From Pseudomonadota bacterium (GTDB lineage Bacteria > Pseudomonadota > Gammaproteobacteria > Steroidobacterales > Steroidobacteraceae), in contig JAJZFQ010000111.1 of assembly GCA_021805275.1 (NCBI GenBank), forward strand, positions 1 to 52,231: DNA of 52,231 bases. The letters are read 5' to 3'. The position numbers and the translations under genes are program-made. This document shows positions 26,690 through 35,055 of this stretch, in pieces. Under the pieces are notes generated by a model. It ran no database searches and was not told the origin of the DNA. It saw only the letters and a list, made by a program, of their open reading frames with translations. Position 1 is the first letter of the stretch, and each line of letters opens with the position of its first letter.

Positions 26690-27845
26690 CCTCGCTCCTC
26701 GCGCGCACTCCCGTCGACCACCAGATGCGGCAGGCCCCCTCATCGGACACCATGCACGGCCCGATCGGGGTGCGTGGCGTGCAACCCTTGCCGAACAGGA
26801 CGCATTGGTTCGGGTAGATCTTGCCCAGCACGACGCGCGCGCAATCACATCCCGGCGGCATCTGTCCGGCGCGCTTGCGCGGCGGGCTCGGGTCGAGCGT
26901 GAAGCGCTCCAGGGCATTGTAGGCGGCGTACTCGGGCCTGAAGGCGTAGCCTGAATTGCGGATGGTGCCGATGCCGCGCCAAGTGGCATCGCGGATCTCA
27001 AAGACGCACTCGAGCACAGCTCGGGCCGTCGGGTTGCCGCCGGCGTGCACCACCCGGCTGTAACAGTTGTCGAGGAATGCCCGCTTCGCCAGGTGCTGGC
27101 GCAGCACCGAATACAGCGCGGCGAGCAGACTCCCCACCTCGAATCCCGCCACCGCGGTCGGAATCCCGTAGTCCTGCGGAACGAACTGCCATTGCTCCGG
27201 ACCCATGATCGTCGCCACGTGGCCCGGCGCGATCAGTGCATCGAAGCCGGCCGCCTCGCTCTCGAGCAGCATCGCAACGGCCGGCCAAGTGAGACGCCCC
27301 GAGAGCAACACGACGAGATTCGGCGGCGGGCGCTGCGCCAGCAGCGCCGCCACGGGCGCTGTCGTCGTCTCGAACCCGGCGGCGAAGAACACCACCGTCC
27401 GGTCCGGATGCGCCGCCGCGATGCGCGCCGCCTCCGTCGGTGATGCGATCGGTCGCACATCCGCACCGGCCGCGTGCGCCTGCAACAGTGAGCGCGGCTC
27501 GCTGCGCGGCCCGTTCGCGGGAACCCGCAGCATGTCGCCGAACGCCACCAGCGTCACCCCGGGGCGTCGCGCCAGCTCGATGGCGGCGTGAATGTCCTCC
27601 TCCGGACAGACGCATACCGGACAGCCGGGACCGGGAATCACCTCGATCTGCGCCGGCAGCGCACGCCGCAACCCCGCCATGCTGATCGAGCGCTCGTGTC
27701 CGCCGCACACGTTCATGACCCGCACACGCCCCGGCAGCGGCAGCGCGCGCAAGCGCTCAAGCCACTCGCCAGGAGATACGCCGCCCGCTCCGGTGCAGAT
27801 CGTCGGATCCAGCGCAGCGGAAGTGCGCTCGTGCGCGACGCTCAT
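26667..27845 (-). CDS. hypD: Hydrogenase maturation protein HypD
   Basis: A Fe-S scaffold protein that with HypC assembles the Fe(CN)2CO unit. The 392-residue protein shows VMNVCGGHE (about residue 45; the conserved Cys holding iron), GPGCPVCVCPEEDI, FAAGFETTTAPVA, LIAPGHVATIMG and the C-terminal cysteines binding the [4Fe-4S] cluster (PPGCDCARVVLGKIYPNQC, CTPRTPIGPCMVSDEGACRIWW). The Met at 27845 overlaps the hypB stop by ATGA, supporting this start over one 13 codons upstream. Confidence 0.97.
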   Translation of the reverse strand: MSVAHERTSAALDPTICTGAGGVSPGEWLERLRALPLPGRVRVMNVCGGHERSISMAGLRRALPAQIEVIPGPGCPVCVCPEEDIHAAIELARRPGVTLVAFGDMLRVPANGPRSEPRSLLQAHAAGADVRPIASPTEAARIAAAHPDRTVVFFAAGFETTTAPVAALLAQRPPPNLVVLLSGRLTWPAVAMLLESEAAGFDALIAPGHVATIMGPEQWQFVPQDYGIPTAVAGFEVGSLLAALYSVLRQHLAKRAFLDNCYSRVVHAGGNPTARAVLECVFEIRDATWRGIGTIRNSGYAFRPEYAAYNALERFTLDPSPPRKRAGQMPPGCDCARVVLGKIYPNQCVLFGKGCTPRTPIGPCMVSDEGACRIWWSTGVRARSEDAGAAHG

Positions 27846-28597
27846 GCGCCGGACCGCAGCGCCCCGAGGCGTGCTTCGATCCAATCAATCCAGGGCGCAA
27901 GCGTGGCCGGCTGCCGGGACGAGACGCGCATCACCGGCGCCGGATTGGCGAGCTCGCGCACGTGCCGCTCAGCGGCCTCGCAGGAAAAATCGTCGAGGAC
28001 GGTCAGCAAATCGGTCTTGCTGAGCATCACCAGATCGGCACCGCGGAACATCCCGGGGTACTTCGCCGGCTTGTCATCGCCCTCGGTGACGGCGAGCAGG
28101 GCAATGTCTGCATGTTGACCGAGGGCGAAATTCGCAGGACAGACGAGATTGCCGACGTTCTCGATCATCAGCACGTCGATGCCGTCCAGATCGAGCGCGT
28201 GCAGCGCATCGTGCACCATCGCCGCATCCAGATGGCAGGTTTCCCCGGTGGTGATCTGCACGGCCTGAACACCCTTGGCGCGGATACGCCGTGCGTCGTT
28301 CTCGGTCTGCAGGTCGCCCTCGATCACCGCCATGCGGAAGCGGCCGCCGGCGAGTTCGATGGTGCGCTCGAGCAGGCTCGTCTTGCCCGAGCCCGGCGCC
28401 GACATGAGATTCAGCGCCAGAATGCCGTGCCGCTCGAGGTGGCTGCGGTTGTGCTCAGCCTGATGATCGTTGTGCGCGAGGATTCCGCTCAGCACCTCGA
28501 TCGAGTGCCGCTCGGCCGGTCGCACGGAATAGATGCCGTGCGTGTCCGTCACCCGCACCGCCTCGGCCGTGACCGAACAGCCACATTCAACGCACAT
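27842..28597 (-). CDS. hypB: Hydrogenase nickel-insertion GTPase HypB
   Basis: A GTPase that delivers nickel to the large subunit together with HypA. In 251 residues it has the N-terminal high-affinity nickel motif CVECGC (residues 2-7), the P-loop SAPGSGKTSLLE (about 66), GDLQTENDARRI, TGETCHLDAAMV with the GTPase-domain metal Cys-His, ENVGNLVCP and the specificity motif SKTDLL. There is no histidine-rich storage stretch, so it is a trafficking rather than nickel-storing HypB. An AGGGGG ribosome-binding site lies within the 13-base gap after hypA. Confidence 0.97.
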   Translation of the reverse strand: MCVECGCSVTAEAVRVTDTHGIYSVRPAERHSIEVLSGILAHNDHQAEHNRSHLERHGILALNLMSAPGSGKTSLLERTIELAGGRFRMAVIEGDLQTENDARRIRAKGVQAVQITTGETCHLDAAMVHDALHALDLDGIDVLMIENVGNLVCPANFALGQHADIALLAVTEGDDKPAKYPGMFRGADLVMLSKTDLLTVLDDFSCEAAERHVRELANPAPVMRVSSRQPATLAPWIDWIEARLGALRSGA

Positions 28598-28610
28598 CGC
28601 CGCCCCCTGT

Positions 28611-28994
28611 TCAGCACGCCGCCGGAGCCCGCGGCGCCTGTTCGTTCACCTCGAGCTCCAACTCCACCGAGCGCAGCAGCAACTCCTCACCGCGTACGAG
28701 CTGCACTCGCCAGCCTCCACAGCGCGCGCACACGAGTGCGTTCGGCGCAACCTCCGACTCCAGATCGCACACGGGGCATCGGATGCGCACGCCGACCGAT
28801 TCGATTTCCAGCTCCGCCCCGTCGGCAAGCGTTCCGGCACGTGCGATGCTGAAGGTCCGTGCGAGCTGCTGCGGATCGATGCCGCAGAGCGCCCCGACTG
28901 AAACACAGATTTTCGCTGCCGCTCGGGCGTGGTGGGCGCGGGCCACGCACTCGACCTCTCGAATCAATCCCTGGCAGATAGCCAACTCATGCAT
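28611..28994 (-). CDS. hypA: Hydrogenase nickel metallochaperone HypA
   Basis: Binds nickel through its N-terminal Met-His and hands it to the large subunit with HypB. The 127-residue protein begins MHELAICQGLIREVECVA and has the structural zinc site made by CPVCDLES and CARCGGW. The N-terminal MHE is required for nickel binding and fixes the start. The gene overlaps the end of hypC by 8 bases. Confidence 0.96.
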   Translation of the reverse strand: MHELAICQGLIREVECVARAHHARAAAKICVSVGALCGIDPQQLARTFSIARAGTLADGAELEIESVGVRIRCPVCDLESEVAPNALVCARCGGWRVQLVRGEELLLRSVELELEVNEQAPRAPAAC

Positions 28995-29232
28995 CGGTGC
29001 GGATCGCCTCCTCGGCGGCGAGCATGGTGTCGAAAAGCTCCCATGCGCTTCGCGCCTCCTGCTCCGAGATCTTCTGGATGGCGTAACCGACGTGCACGAT
29101 CACGTGATCGCCCGGCACCAGATGCTCATGCTGCAGCAGGAACAAGCTCACGTCGCGGCGGATGCCCTTGGCATCGCACCGAGCGGTTAGCTCTTCCACC
29201 TCGACGACGCGCATCGGAATGCCCAGGCACAT
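28987..29232 (-). CDS. hypC: Hydrogenase maturation chaperone HypC/HupF
   Basis: A small chaperone (81 residues) that carries iron with HypD and keeps the large-subunit precursor open. It starts MCLGIPMRVVEVEE; Cys2 is exposed when the initiator Met is removed and is essential, which decides the start at 29232 over a Met five codons upstream. LVPGDHVIVHVGYAIQKISEQEA is the family core. An AGGTGG ribosome-binding site is present. It is the first gene of the leftward hyp operon. Confidence 0.96.
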   Translation of the reverse strand: MCLGIPMRVVEVEELTARCDAKGIRRDVSLFLLQHEHLVPGDHVIVHVGYAIQKISEQEARSAWELFDTMLAAEEAIRTDA

Positions 29233-29344
29233 TTTATGCAGATCCACCTATCGCGACGTTACACATCCTAGAGCCCAGGCGATTGGACGCCTATACGCAC
29301 ATGCCCGTATGGGCTGCATCCAGCCCGTGGCAGAGAATTTCTGC
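29233..29344. promoter_or_regulatory. Divergent promoter region between hypC and the hydrogenase structural operon
   Basis: About 110 bases must hold promoters for both hydrogenase operons. I see no sigma-54 -24/-12 pair with the right 10-base GG-GC spacing; the nearest look-alike near 29328-29344 has 12. I also see no full FNR palindrome. The control mechanism cannot be read from the sequence. Confidence 0.45.
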
Positions 29345-29896
29345 GTGAAAACGCAGCCAACAGGGGCGCCCGGTCTCGGCGACGGGACAAGCCGCCGGCT
29401 CGCGCAGCGGCCGGCGTTACTGCTCGGGTTGGGCAATGTTCTGCTCACCGACGACGGGGTCGGCGTACACGTATTACACGCGTTGCGGTCCGATTTCCCC
29501 CCCCGTGGCGCGTGCTCCTCGATCAGATTGTGCGACGGTGGGACACTCGGTCTCGAACTGCTGACGGAAATCGAGGACGTCGACTCACTGATCGTGATCG
29601 ACGCCACCCGCTTCGGCGCCGCACCCGGCAGCGTGCGCGTGTTCATCGACGGCGAGATGGACAAGCAATTGCGGGGCGCGCGCCGCAGCGTGCACGAACT
29701 GGCCCTTACCGATCTGATTGCCGCAGCGCAGCTAACCGAGCGCGCACCAGCCCGCCGCGCGCTGGTGGGCATACAGCCGGAATCACTGGCATGGGGCACC
29801 GAGCCGACGTCGAGCGTTCAGGCGGCCATACCGTGGGCCTGTGCCGCGGTGCGCGAATTGCTCAGCGAGTGGGGAGAATGCGATGCCAGGCGCTGA
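29345..29896 (+). CDS. Hydrogenase maturation endopeptidase (HyaD/HybD/HynD family)
   Basis: Cuts the C-terminal extension from the large subunit once nickel is in place. The product is about 183 residues from the GTG at 29345; an in-frame ATG at 29309 is an alternative, and neither has a convincing ribosome-binding site. Family motifs are LLGLGNVLLTDDGVGVHVLHAL, VIDATRFGAAPGSV and the metal-binding His in SVHELALTDLI. The nickel-sensing acidic residue in the first motif is Asp (DDG) rather than the Glu of E. coli HybD. The 3' end overlaps the next gene by 14 bases. Confidence 0.9.
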   Translation: MKTQPTGAPGLGDGTSRRLAQRPALLLGLGNVLLTDDGVGVHVLHALRSDFPPRGACSSIRLCDGGTLGLELLTEIEDVDSLIVIDATRFGAAPGSVRVFIDGEMDKQLRGARRSVHELALTDLIAAAQLTERAPARRALVGIQPESLAWGTEPTSSVQAAIPWACAAVRELLSEWGECDARR

Positions 29897-30320
29897 ATCA
29901 ATTGAGTCGCCACCACCGAGCGGCACGGCCGTCGTCTGCGGGGTGCTGCGCGAGGTCGCCGAGCGGCTCGAGGCACTGGCCGAGCGTGGCGAATGCGGCG
30001 TCATCGACTTAAAGAGCCTGCCGCTGTCCGACGACCATCTGCAGCAATTGCGCGAGCGGCTCGGTCGCGGCGAGGTCACCGCGCAGCTCGAGATACTGGG
30101 GCCAAGTGAAATCTGGGAAACGCGTTATCCCGGCGTTTGGTGGATACGTCATCTCGACGTGACCGACCGCATCGCCGCGGAGCGCATCGAGATCACACCG
30201 GTTCCGGACATTCTGTCCGCGGCGCTGCCGGATGTCGTCACGGCCGCCCAGAGCCTAAACGACGACCTCGCGCTGTACGCGGCGCCGTGCCGGGAGAGAA
30301 CCGATCATGGCCGAACCTGA
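29883..30320 (+). CDS. HupH/HyaF-type hydrogenase expression protein, single domain
   Basis: A 145-residue protein with the HupH C-terminal domain: GEVTAQLEILGPSEIWETRYPGVWWIRHLD (about residues 60-90) and ERIEITPVPDILSAALPDVV. HupH/HyaF proteins assist maturation of the small subunit or protect the complex in air; the exact role is uncertain. Typical HyaF/HupH proteins are near 280 residues with two such domains, whereas this one has one domain behind a short helical N-terminus. The ATG at 29883 overlaps the protease gene by 14 bases, and its end overlaps the small-subunit gene by 14. Confidence 0.85.
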   Translation: MPGAESIESPPPSGTAVVCGVLREVAERLEALAERGECGVIDLKSLPLSDDHLQQLRERLGRGEVTAQLEILGPSEIWETRYPGVWWIRHLDVTDRIAAERIEITPVPDILSAALPDVVTAAQSLNDDLALYAAPCRERTDHGRT

Positions 30321-31374
30321 GACGATCGGCGAACTGCTGCGCGAGCGCGGTATCTCGCGCCGCGCACTGCTCAAGTACGCTGCCTACATCGCGAGCCTGA
30401 TGGCCTTGCCGCCCTGGCAGTCCAACGCCATTGCCGATGCGCTTGCGGCGGCGCGACGCCAGTCGGTGATCTGGCTGTCGTTCCAGGAATGCACCGGCTG
30501 CACCGAATCGCTGACCCGCTCGTTCAGCCCGACGCTCGAGAACCTGATCTTCAACCTGATCTCACTCGACTACCACGAGACGCTGCAGGCGGTTTCGGGC
30601 GAGGCGGCCGAAGAGGCACGCCGCAGCGCGATGCGCGAGAACAAAGGCCAATACATCGTGGTCGTCGACGGATCGGTCCCGACTCGCGACGGCGGCGTGT
30701 ACGGCACCATCGCCGGACAAACGATGCTACAGATCCTGAACGACACCGCTGCCGGGGCGAAGGCACTGATCGCCGTCGGGACGTGTGCCACCTTCGGCGG
30801 CATCCCTCATGCCCAGCCGGACCCGACCGGCGCGGTGCCGCTCACGAGCCTCATCAAGGATAAGCCGATCATCAACATCTCCGGCTGCCCGCCCATACCT
30901 GAGGCCATGGCCGGTACGATCGCCTACCTGATCACCTTCGGACGATTACCGGACCTCGATCACCTGAATCGGCCGAAATCCCTATTCGGCAACACGATCC
31001 ACGATCGCTGCTATCGGCGCTCCTTCTACGATAAGGGACTGTTCGCGAAAAGTTTCGATGACGAAGGCGCGCGGCGGGGCTGGTGTCTGTACGAACTCGG
31101 CTGCAAGGGACCGGTCACCTACAACTCGTGCGCCACGCTCAAATGGAACGGCGGGGTGTCGTTCCCGATCCAGTCGGGACACGGATGCCTCGGCTGCTCG
31201 GAGCCCGATTTCTGGGACAAGGGCGGCTTCTATCGCCCGCTCTCGACTCCGACCGGCCATCCAACCGCGGCGGTCGGCGCAGCGGCCGTCGCCGGAATCG
31301 GCGTCGGCGCCGTGAGCGCGTTGCTCGCGCGGCGCGCCAAGCGTAAGGCCACATCCACCGGAGAAAAGCCGTGA
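30307..31374 (+). CDS. [NiFe]-hydrogenase small subunit (group 1, Isp-associated type)
   Basis: Electron-transfer subunit with three Fe-S clusters; 355 residues. A Tat signal (ISRRALLKYAAYIASLMALPP) directs the folded dimer to the periplasm. The proximal cluster is made by ECTGCTES, VGTCATFGG and ISGCPPIP, four cysteines only. The oxygen-tolerant six-Cys pattern (CTCCSES) is absent. Distal and medial clusters come from IHDRCYRR, GWCLYELGCKGP, TYNSCATLKWNGG and GHGCLGCSEPDFWD. A C-terminal hydrophobic helix (TAAVGAAAVAGIGVGAVSALLARR) anchors it in the membrane. It overlaps the next gene by GTGA. ECTGCTES plus the Isp partners suggests group 1e. Confidence 0.95.
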   Translation: MAEPETIGELLRERGISRRALLKYAAYIASLMALPPWQSNAIADALAAARRQSVIWLSFQECTGCTESLTRSFSPTLENLIFNLISLDYHETLQAVSGEAAEEARRSAMRENKGQYIVVVDGSVPTRDGGVYGTIAGQTMLQILNDTAAGAKALIAVGTCATFGGIPHAQPDPTGAVPLTSLIKDKPIINISGCPPIPEAMAGTIAYLITFGRLPDLDHLNRPKSLFGNTIHDRCYRRSFYDKGLFAKSFDDEGARRGWCLYELGCKGPVTYNSCATLKWNGGVSFPIQSGHGCLGCSEPDFWDKGGFYRPLSTPTGHPTAAVGAAAVAGIGVGAVSALLARRAKRKATSTGEKP

Positions 31375-32030
31375 CGTTGCTCGATTTTGCGCGCGGCCCA
31401 GCGCTGACGGTGAGCTTCGCGGTATTCACATTCGGGGTTGCCTGGCGCCTGCTGTTCGTGGTGCTGTTGCCGTGGTCCCGCGACCGCGCGCCGGCGCGCG
31501 CCGGCGCGCCCGCAGCGGTCCTCGGCGCCGTGCGCGGCTTCGCGCGCCACCTGTGGCCACGCAAGGCGTTCGCCGGCGCGGCCCGCTTCACGACCGTCAA
31601 CGGTTACGTGATGCACTTCGGGCTGGCGATCGCATTTTTTGGCTTCGCGCCGCACATCCTGTTCCTGCAAGCGGTGTTCGGCGTGCACTGGCCGAACCTG
31701 CCGAGCGGCCTGATTTCGGTTGCGAGCGTCGTGACGCTGGTCTCGCTGGTGCTCGCCCTCGGCCATCGATTCGCGAGCCCCGTGCTGCGCCTGATCTCGA
31801 CGGCGAACGACTACTTCAGCTGGTTCGTCACCGCCCTGCCCGTGGTGAGCGGCCTGGTGGCCGTAAGTCACCTCTGGGCGCCTTACGAGATCCTCCTCGC
31901 CGTGCACCTGCTCAGCGTCGCATTGCTGCTGATCTGGTTTCCGTTCGGCAAGCTCATGCACGCCTTCCTGGTGTTCGTGACGCGCAGCGAGACCGCCATC
32001 CACTACTCTCGCCGGGGAACCGTCCTGTGA
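31371..32030 (+). CDS. Isp1-like membrane cytochrome b of the hydrogenase (NarI/DsrM-type)
   Basis: A 219-residue membrane protein with about five hydrophobic helices: residues 8-30, 75-95, 108-128, 145-165 and 182-200. Histidines in helices (MHFGLAIAFFGFAPH; AVHLLSVALLL; GKLMHAFLVF) are candidate heme b ligands. Sequence and place match Isp1 of Allochromatium/Thiocapsa-type hydrogenases, related to NarI and DsrM. It is not the four-helix HyaC/HupC cytochrome. It should receive electrons from the small subunit and pass them to the quinone pool or to the Isp2-like protein encoded downstream. It starts with GTG overlapping the small-subunit stop. Confidence 0.85.
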   Translation: MTLLDFARGPALTVSFAVFTFGVAWRLLFVVLLPWSRDRAPARAGAPAAVLGAVRGFARHLWPRKAFAGAARFTTVNGYVMHFGLAIAFFGFAPHILFLQAVFGVHWPNLPSGLISVASVVTLVSLVLALGHRFASPVLRLISTANDYFSWFVTALPVVSGLVAVSHLWAPYEILLAVHLLSVALLLIWFPFGKLMHAFLVFVTRSETAIHYSRRGTVL

Positions 32031-33784
32031 ACAGCGCCGCCAACACACGGATCGTCGTCGATCCGATAACCCGCATCGAGGGTCATCTGCGCATCGAGGC
32101 CGAGACCAACGCCCAGGGTGCCATCGTCGGCGCATTGAGCTCCGGCACGATGGTGCGCGGCATCGAGTTGATCCTGCAGGGTCGCGACCCACGTGACGCC
32201 TGGGCGTTCGCCCAACGGATCTGTGGGGTCTGCACGCTCGTCCACGGCATTGCCTCGGTGCGTGCCGTGGAGAACGCGCTCGGCTACCCGATCCCACCGA
32301 ACGCGCAACTGATCCGCAACCTGATGATCGCCGCGCAGTTCGTGCACGATCACGTGATGCACTTCTATCACCTGCACGCCCTCGACTGGGTCGATGTCGT
32401 GTCGGCCCTGAAGGCGGATCCGGCGGCGAGCTCCCGTCTCGCACAGTCAATCTCGCCGTACCCGAAGTCGAGTCCGGGTTATTTCGCGGACACGCAGCGC
32501 AAGCTGCAGAAATTTGTTGAGGGCGGACAACTCGGCATCTTCGCGAACGGCTTTTGGGGCAATCCGGGCTACAAGCTACCGCCAGAGGCGAACCTCATGG
32601 CGGTGGCGCACTACCTGGAGGCGCTCGAATGGCAGCGCGAGGTCGTGCAGCTGCATGCGATTTTCGGCGGCAAGAATCCCCATCCGAACTTCCTGGTCGG
32701 CGGCGCGCCCTCGCCGATCAGCATCGACACGACCGGCAGCGGCGGTGTCTCGGCGACTGCGCTGAACATGGACGGGCTCGAGCGCGTCGCAACAGTGATC
32801 GCGAAGATGCGGGAGTTCGTCGATCAGGTTTACCTGCCCGATACGCTCGCGATCGCTTCCTTTTACAAGGACTGGTTCGCACGCGGCGAGGGCGTCGGGA
32901 ATTTCCTCACCTACGGGGATTTTCCGGCCAAGGGAACCGACGATGCGAGCAGCTGGCTCATACCGCGCGGGGCGATCCTCAGCCGCGATCTCACCCGGAT
33001 CCATCCCGTCGATCTTAATGATCCGGCCGAGATCCAGGAGTTCGTGTCGCACTCCTGGTACGACTACTCGAGCGGCAAGGAAAGCGGTCTGCACCCCTAT
33101 GTCGGTCAAACCCATTTGCACTACACCGGACCGACTCCACCCTACAAGCACCTCGAGACGGATCAGAACTACTCCTGGCTGAAGTCGCCGCGCTGGCGGG
33201 GCAAGGTGATGGAGGTCGGTCCGCTGGCGCGCGTGCTGATGCTCTATGCAAGCGGTCATGAGCCGACCCGGGCCCTCGCGGACGCAGCCCTCGCCAAGCT
33301 CGGCCTGCCCTTGAGCGCCATGTTCTCGACGATGGGGCGTACCGCGGCGCGCACGCTCGAGTCCAAGATCATCGCCGATCAGATGCCGCTGTGGTTCGCC
33401 GAACTGACCGGGAACATCAAGGCGGGCGATCTTGCCGTACATTCCGAGGCGAAGTGGGATCCGGCAACCTGGCCGCGCGAGGCGCGCGGCGTAGGCTTCA
33501 TGGAAGCGCCGCGCGGCGCACTCGCGCACTGGATCGTCATCCGCGACGAGCGCATCGAGAATTACCAAGCGGTCGTTCCCTCGACCTGGAACGCAGGCCC
33601 CCGTGACCCCAGCGGCCAGCCCGGCCCTTACGAGGCGGCGCTCATGGACCGCCATACGATCTTCGATCCGAAGCAACCGCTGGAAATTCAGCGCACCATC
33701 CACAGCTTCGACCCCTGCATCGCCTGCGCCGTTCACGTGGTCGACGCTCACGGCGAAGAGCTGATGCAGCTGCGAGTGCGCTAG
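32027..33784 (+). CDS. [NiFe]-hydrogenase large subunit
   Basis: Catalytic subunit that splits H2; 585 residues. It starts IVVDPITRIEGHLRIE, has the L1 nickel-binding motif RICGVCTLVHG (about residue 63) and the L2 motif DPCIACAVH near the C-terminus. The last 15 residues after that His (VVDAHGEELMQLRVR) are the extension removed by the maturation protease. Other group 1 landmarks are GHEPTRALADAAL, GRTAARTLES and GFMEAPRGALAHWI. The GTG start overlaps the Isp1 gene. It has no signal peptide and travels with the small subunit through Tat. Confidence 0.96.
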   Translation: MNSAANTRIVVDPITRIEGHLRIEAETNAQGAIVGALSSGTMVRGIELILQGRDPRDAWAFAQRICGVCTLVHGIASVRAVENALGYPIPPNAQLIRNLMIAAQFVHDHVMHFYHLHALDWVDVVSALKADPAASSRLAQSISPYPKSSPGYFADTQRKLQKFVEGGQLGIFANGFWGNPGYKLPPEANLMAVAHYLEALEWQREVVQLHAIFGGKNPHPNFLVGGAPSPISIDTTGSGGVSATALNMDGLERVATVIAKMREFVDQVYLPDTLAIASFYKDWFARGEGVGNFLTYGDFPAKGTDDASSWLIPRGAILSRDLTRIHPVDLNDPAEIQEFVSHSWYDYSSGKESGLHPYVGQTHLHYTGPTPPYKHLETDQNYSWLKSPRWRGKVMEVGPLARVLMLYASGHEPTRALADAALAKLGLPLSAMFSTMGRTAARTLESKIIADQMPLWFAELTGNIKAGDLAVHSEAKWDPATWPREARGVGFMEAPRGALAHWIVIRDERIENYQAVVPSTWNAGPRDPSGQPGPYEAALMDRHTIFDPKQPLEIQRTIHSFDPCIACAVHVVDAHGEELMQLRVR

Positions 33785-33795
33785 AGGACCGTCCC

Positions 33796-35055
33796 ATGAC
33801 CACCGTGATCGATCGGGATGCTGCAACCCGCACGTTTCTGGCGCACACCGAGGGGCACCTGGCGACCTATCTCGAGGGGTGTCTGCACTGCGGGCTGTGC
33901 GCCGAGGCCTGTCATTTCTACGTCGCCTCGCGCGACCCCAAGCACACGCCGGCCTACAAGCTCTTCCCGATCGCCAAAGCTCACCGCCGCAACAAGTTTC
34001 CACTCGCCCTGCTCGGACTGGCGCCGCGGGTGAGTGCCGCGGATTTGCAGCACTGGGAGGAGCTGTTGTTCGACAGCTGCACGATGTGCGGCCGCTGCAC
34101 GATGGCCTGTCCAATGGGCATCGACATCGCCTCGATCGTCGGGGAGGCGCGCCAGGCTTGGGTCGCTGCGGGTCTCGGCCCTGCCGACCTGCTCGCGGCG
34201 GCCGACAGCTCCCGCGACCACGGCAGCCCGCTCGGGGTCACCGCGGAGAAGCTGCGCGAACGCATCGACTGGATCGCCGACGAGCACGAGGTCGAGATCC
34301 CGCTCGATCGGCCCAAAGCCGACGTACTGCTGACGCTTTCCTCGGTCGAGGTGATGAAGTACCCCGATTCAGTGGCCTCGATGGCGAAGCTCTTGAATCA
34401 TGCAGGCGTCAGCTGGACGCTCAGCACCAAGGGCTATGAAGCCACCAATTTTGGCTACCTCGCCGGCAAGGCGGACATCGCCAAGGTGATGGTCCAGCGG
34501 ATCGTCGCGGCCGCCGAGGGGATCGGCGCCAAGACCGTCATCATCCCCGAGTGCGGACATGCATTCGGCGTACTGCGCTGGTCGGCGCCGAACATGATCG
34601 GCCGCCCCCTGCCATTTCAGGTGCTGCACATCACGGAGTACCTCGCAGAGCTGAAGCGCGCTGGGAAACTGCGCCTGGAGCCGCTCACCGAGCCGATCAC
34701 CTACCACGATCCGTGCCAGATATCGCGGCGCGGCGGTGCAACGGCCGATGCGCGTTATCTGCTGCAGGACTTCGCCACGGATTTTCACGAGATGGCGCCG
34801 ACGGGCACCGAGAACTGGTGCTGCGGTGGCGGTGGCGGGGTACAGGCCATCGGTCGCGCGGCAAACCTCCGCTACCAGGTCTTCAAGCTGAAGATGGACC
34901 AGGTGGAGAAAAGCGGTGCGAAAACGATGGTTTCGGCCTGCTCCAACTGTCGCCTGACCATGGACGAGAGCAAGGCACACTGGAAATGGGACGGAGGCCT
35001 CGCGAGCCTCGTGGAGCTGATCGCAGAGCATCTCGTCGAGAAACCCGCCTCCTGA
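33796..35055 (+). CDS. Isp2-like Fe-S protein (HdrD/DsrK family)
   Basis: A 419-residue cytoplasmic Fe-S protein. Two ferredoxin-like clusters come from CLHCGLCAEACHF (about residue 29) and CTMCGRCTMACPMGID (about 95). The C-terminal half holds one complete CCG domain (HDPCQ, WCCGGGGG, ACSNC, about 300-390), the site of the non-cubane [4Fe-4S] cluster in heterodisulfide reductase, plus a degenerate first one (PECGHAFG). Such proteins accept electrons from Isp1-type cytochromes and may reduce a thiol/disulfide partner. It follows the large subunit by 11 bases with AGAGGA as ribosome-binding site. In characterised Isp hydrogenases isp2 lies between isp1 and the large subunit. Confidence 0.9.
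   Translation: MTTVIDRDAATRTFLAHTEGHLATYLEGCLHCGLCAEACHFYVASRDPKHTPAYKLFPIAKAHRRNKFPLALLGLAPRVSAADLQHWEELLFDSCTMCGRCTMACPMGIDIASIVGEARQAWVAAGLGPADLLAAADSSRDHGSPLGVTAEKLRERIDWIADEHEVEIPLDRPKADVLLTLSSVEVMKYPDSVASMAKLLNHAGVSWTLSTKGYEATNFGYLAGKADIAKVMVQRIVAAAEGIGAKTVIIPECGHAFGVLRWSAPNMIGRPLPFQVLHITEYLAELKRAGKLRLEPLTEPITYHDPCQISRRGGATADARYLLQDFATDFHEMAPTGTENWCCGGGGGVQAIGRAANLRYQVFKLKMDQVEKSGAKTMVSACSNCRLTMDESKAHWKWDGGLASLVELIAEHLVEKPAS

Noticed and set aside
24425..26902. A very long forward frame (over 800 codons) opposite hypF
   Set aside because: It is the antisense shadow of hypF and hypD in GC-rich DNA; no motifs, and the minus strand carries complete, well-known genes.
29320..29345. Sigma-54 promoter look-alike (TGGCAG...TTCTGC) before the hydrogenase operon
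   Set aside because: The GG-to-GC distance is 12 bases instead of 10, and it would lie at the start codon.
30481..30520. Possible oxygen-tolerant [NiFe]-hydrogenase small subunit
   Set aside because: The motif is ECTGCTES, not CTCCSES; only four proximal-cluster cysteines are seen, so the six-Cys tolerant cluster is absent.
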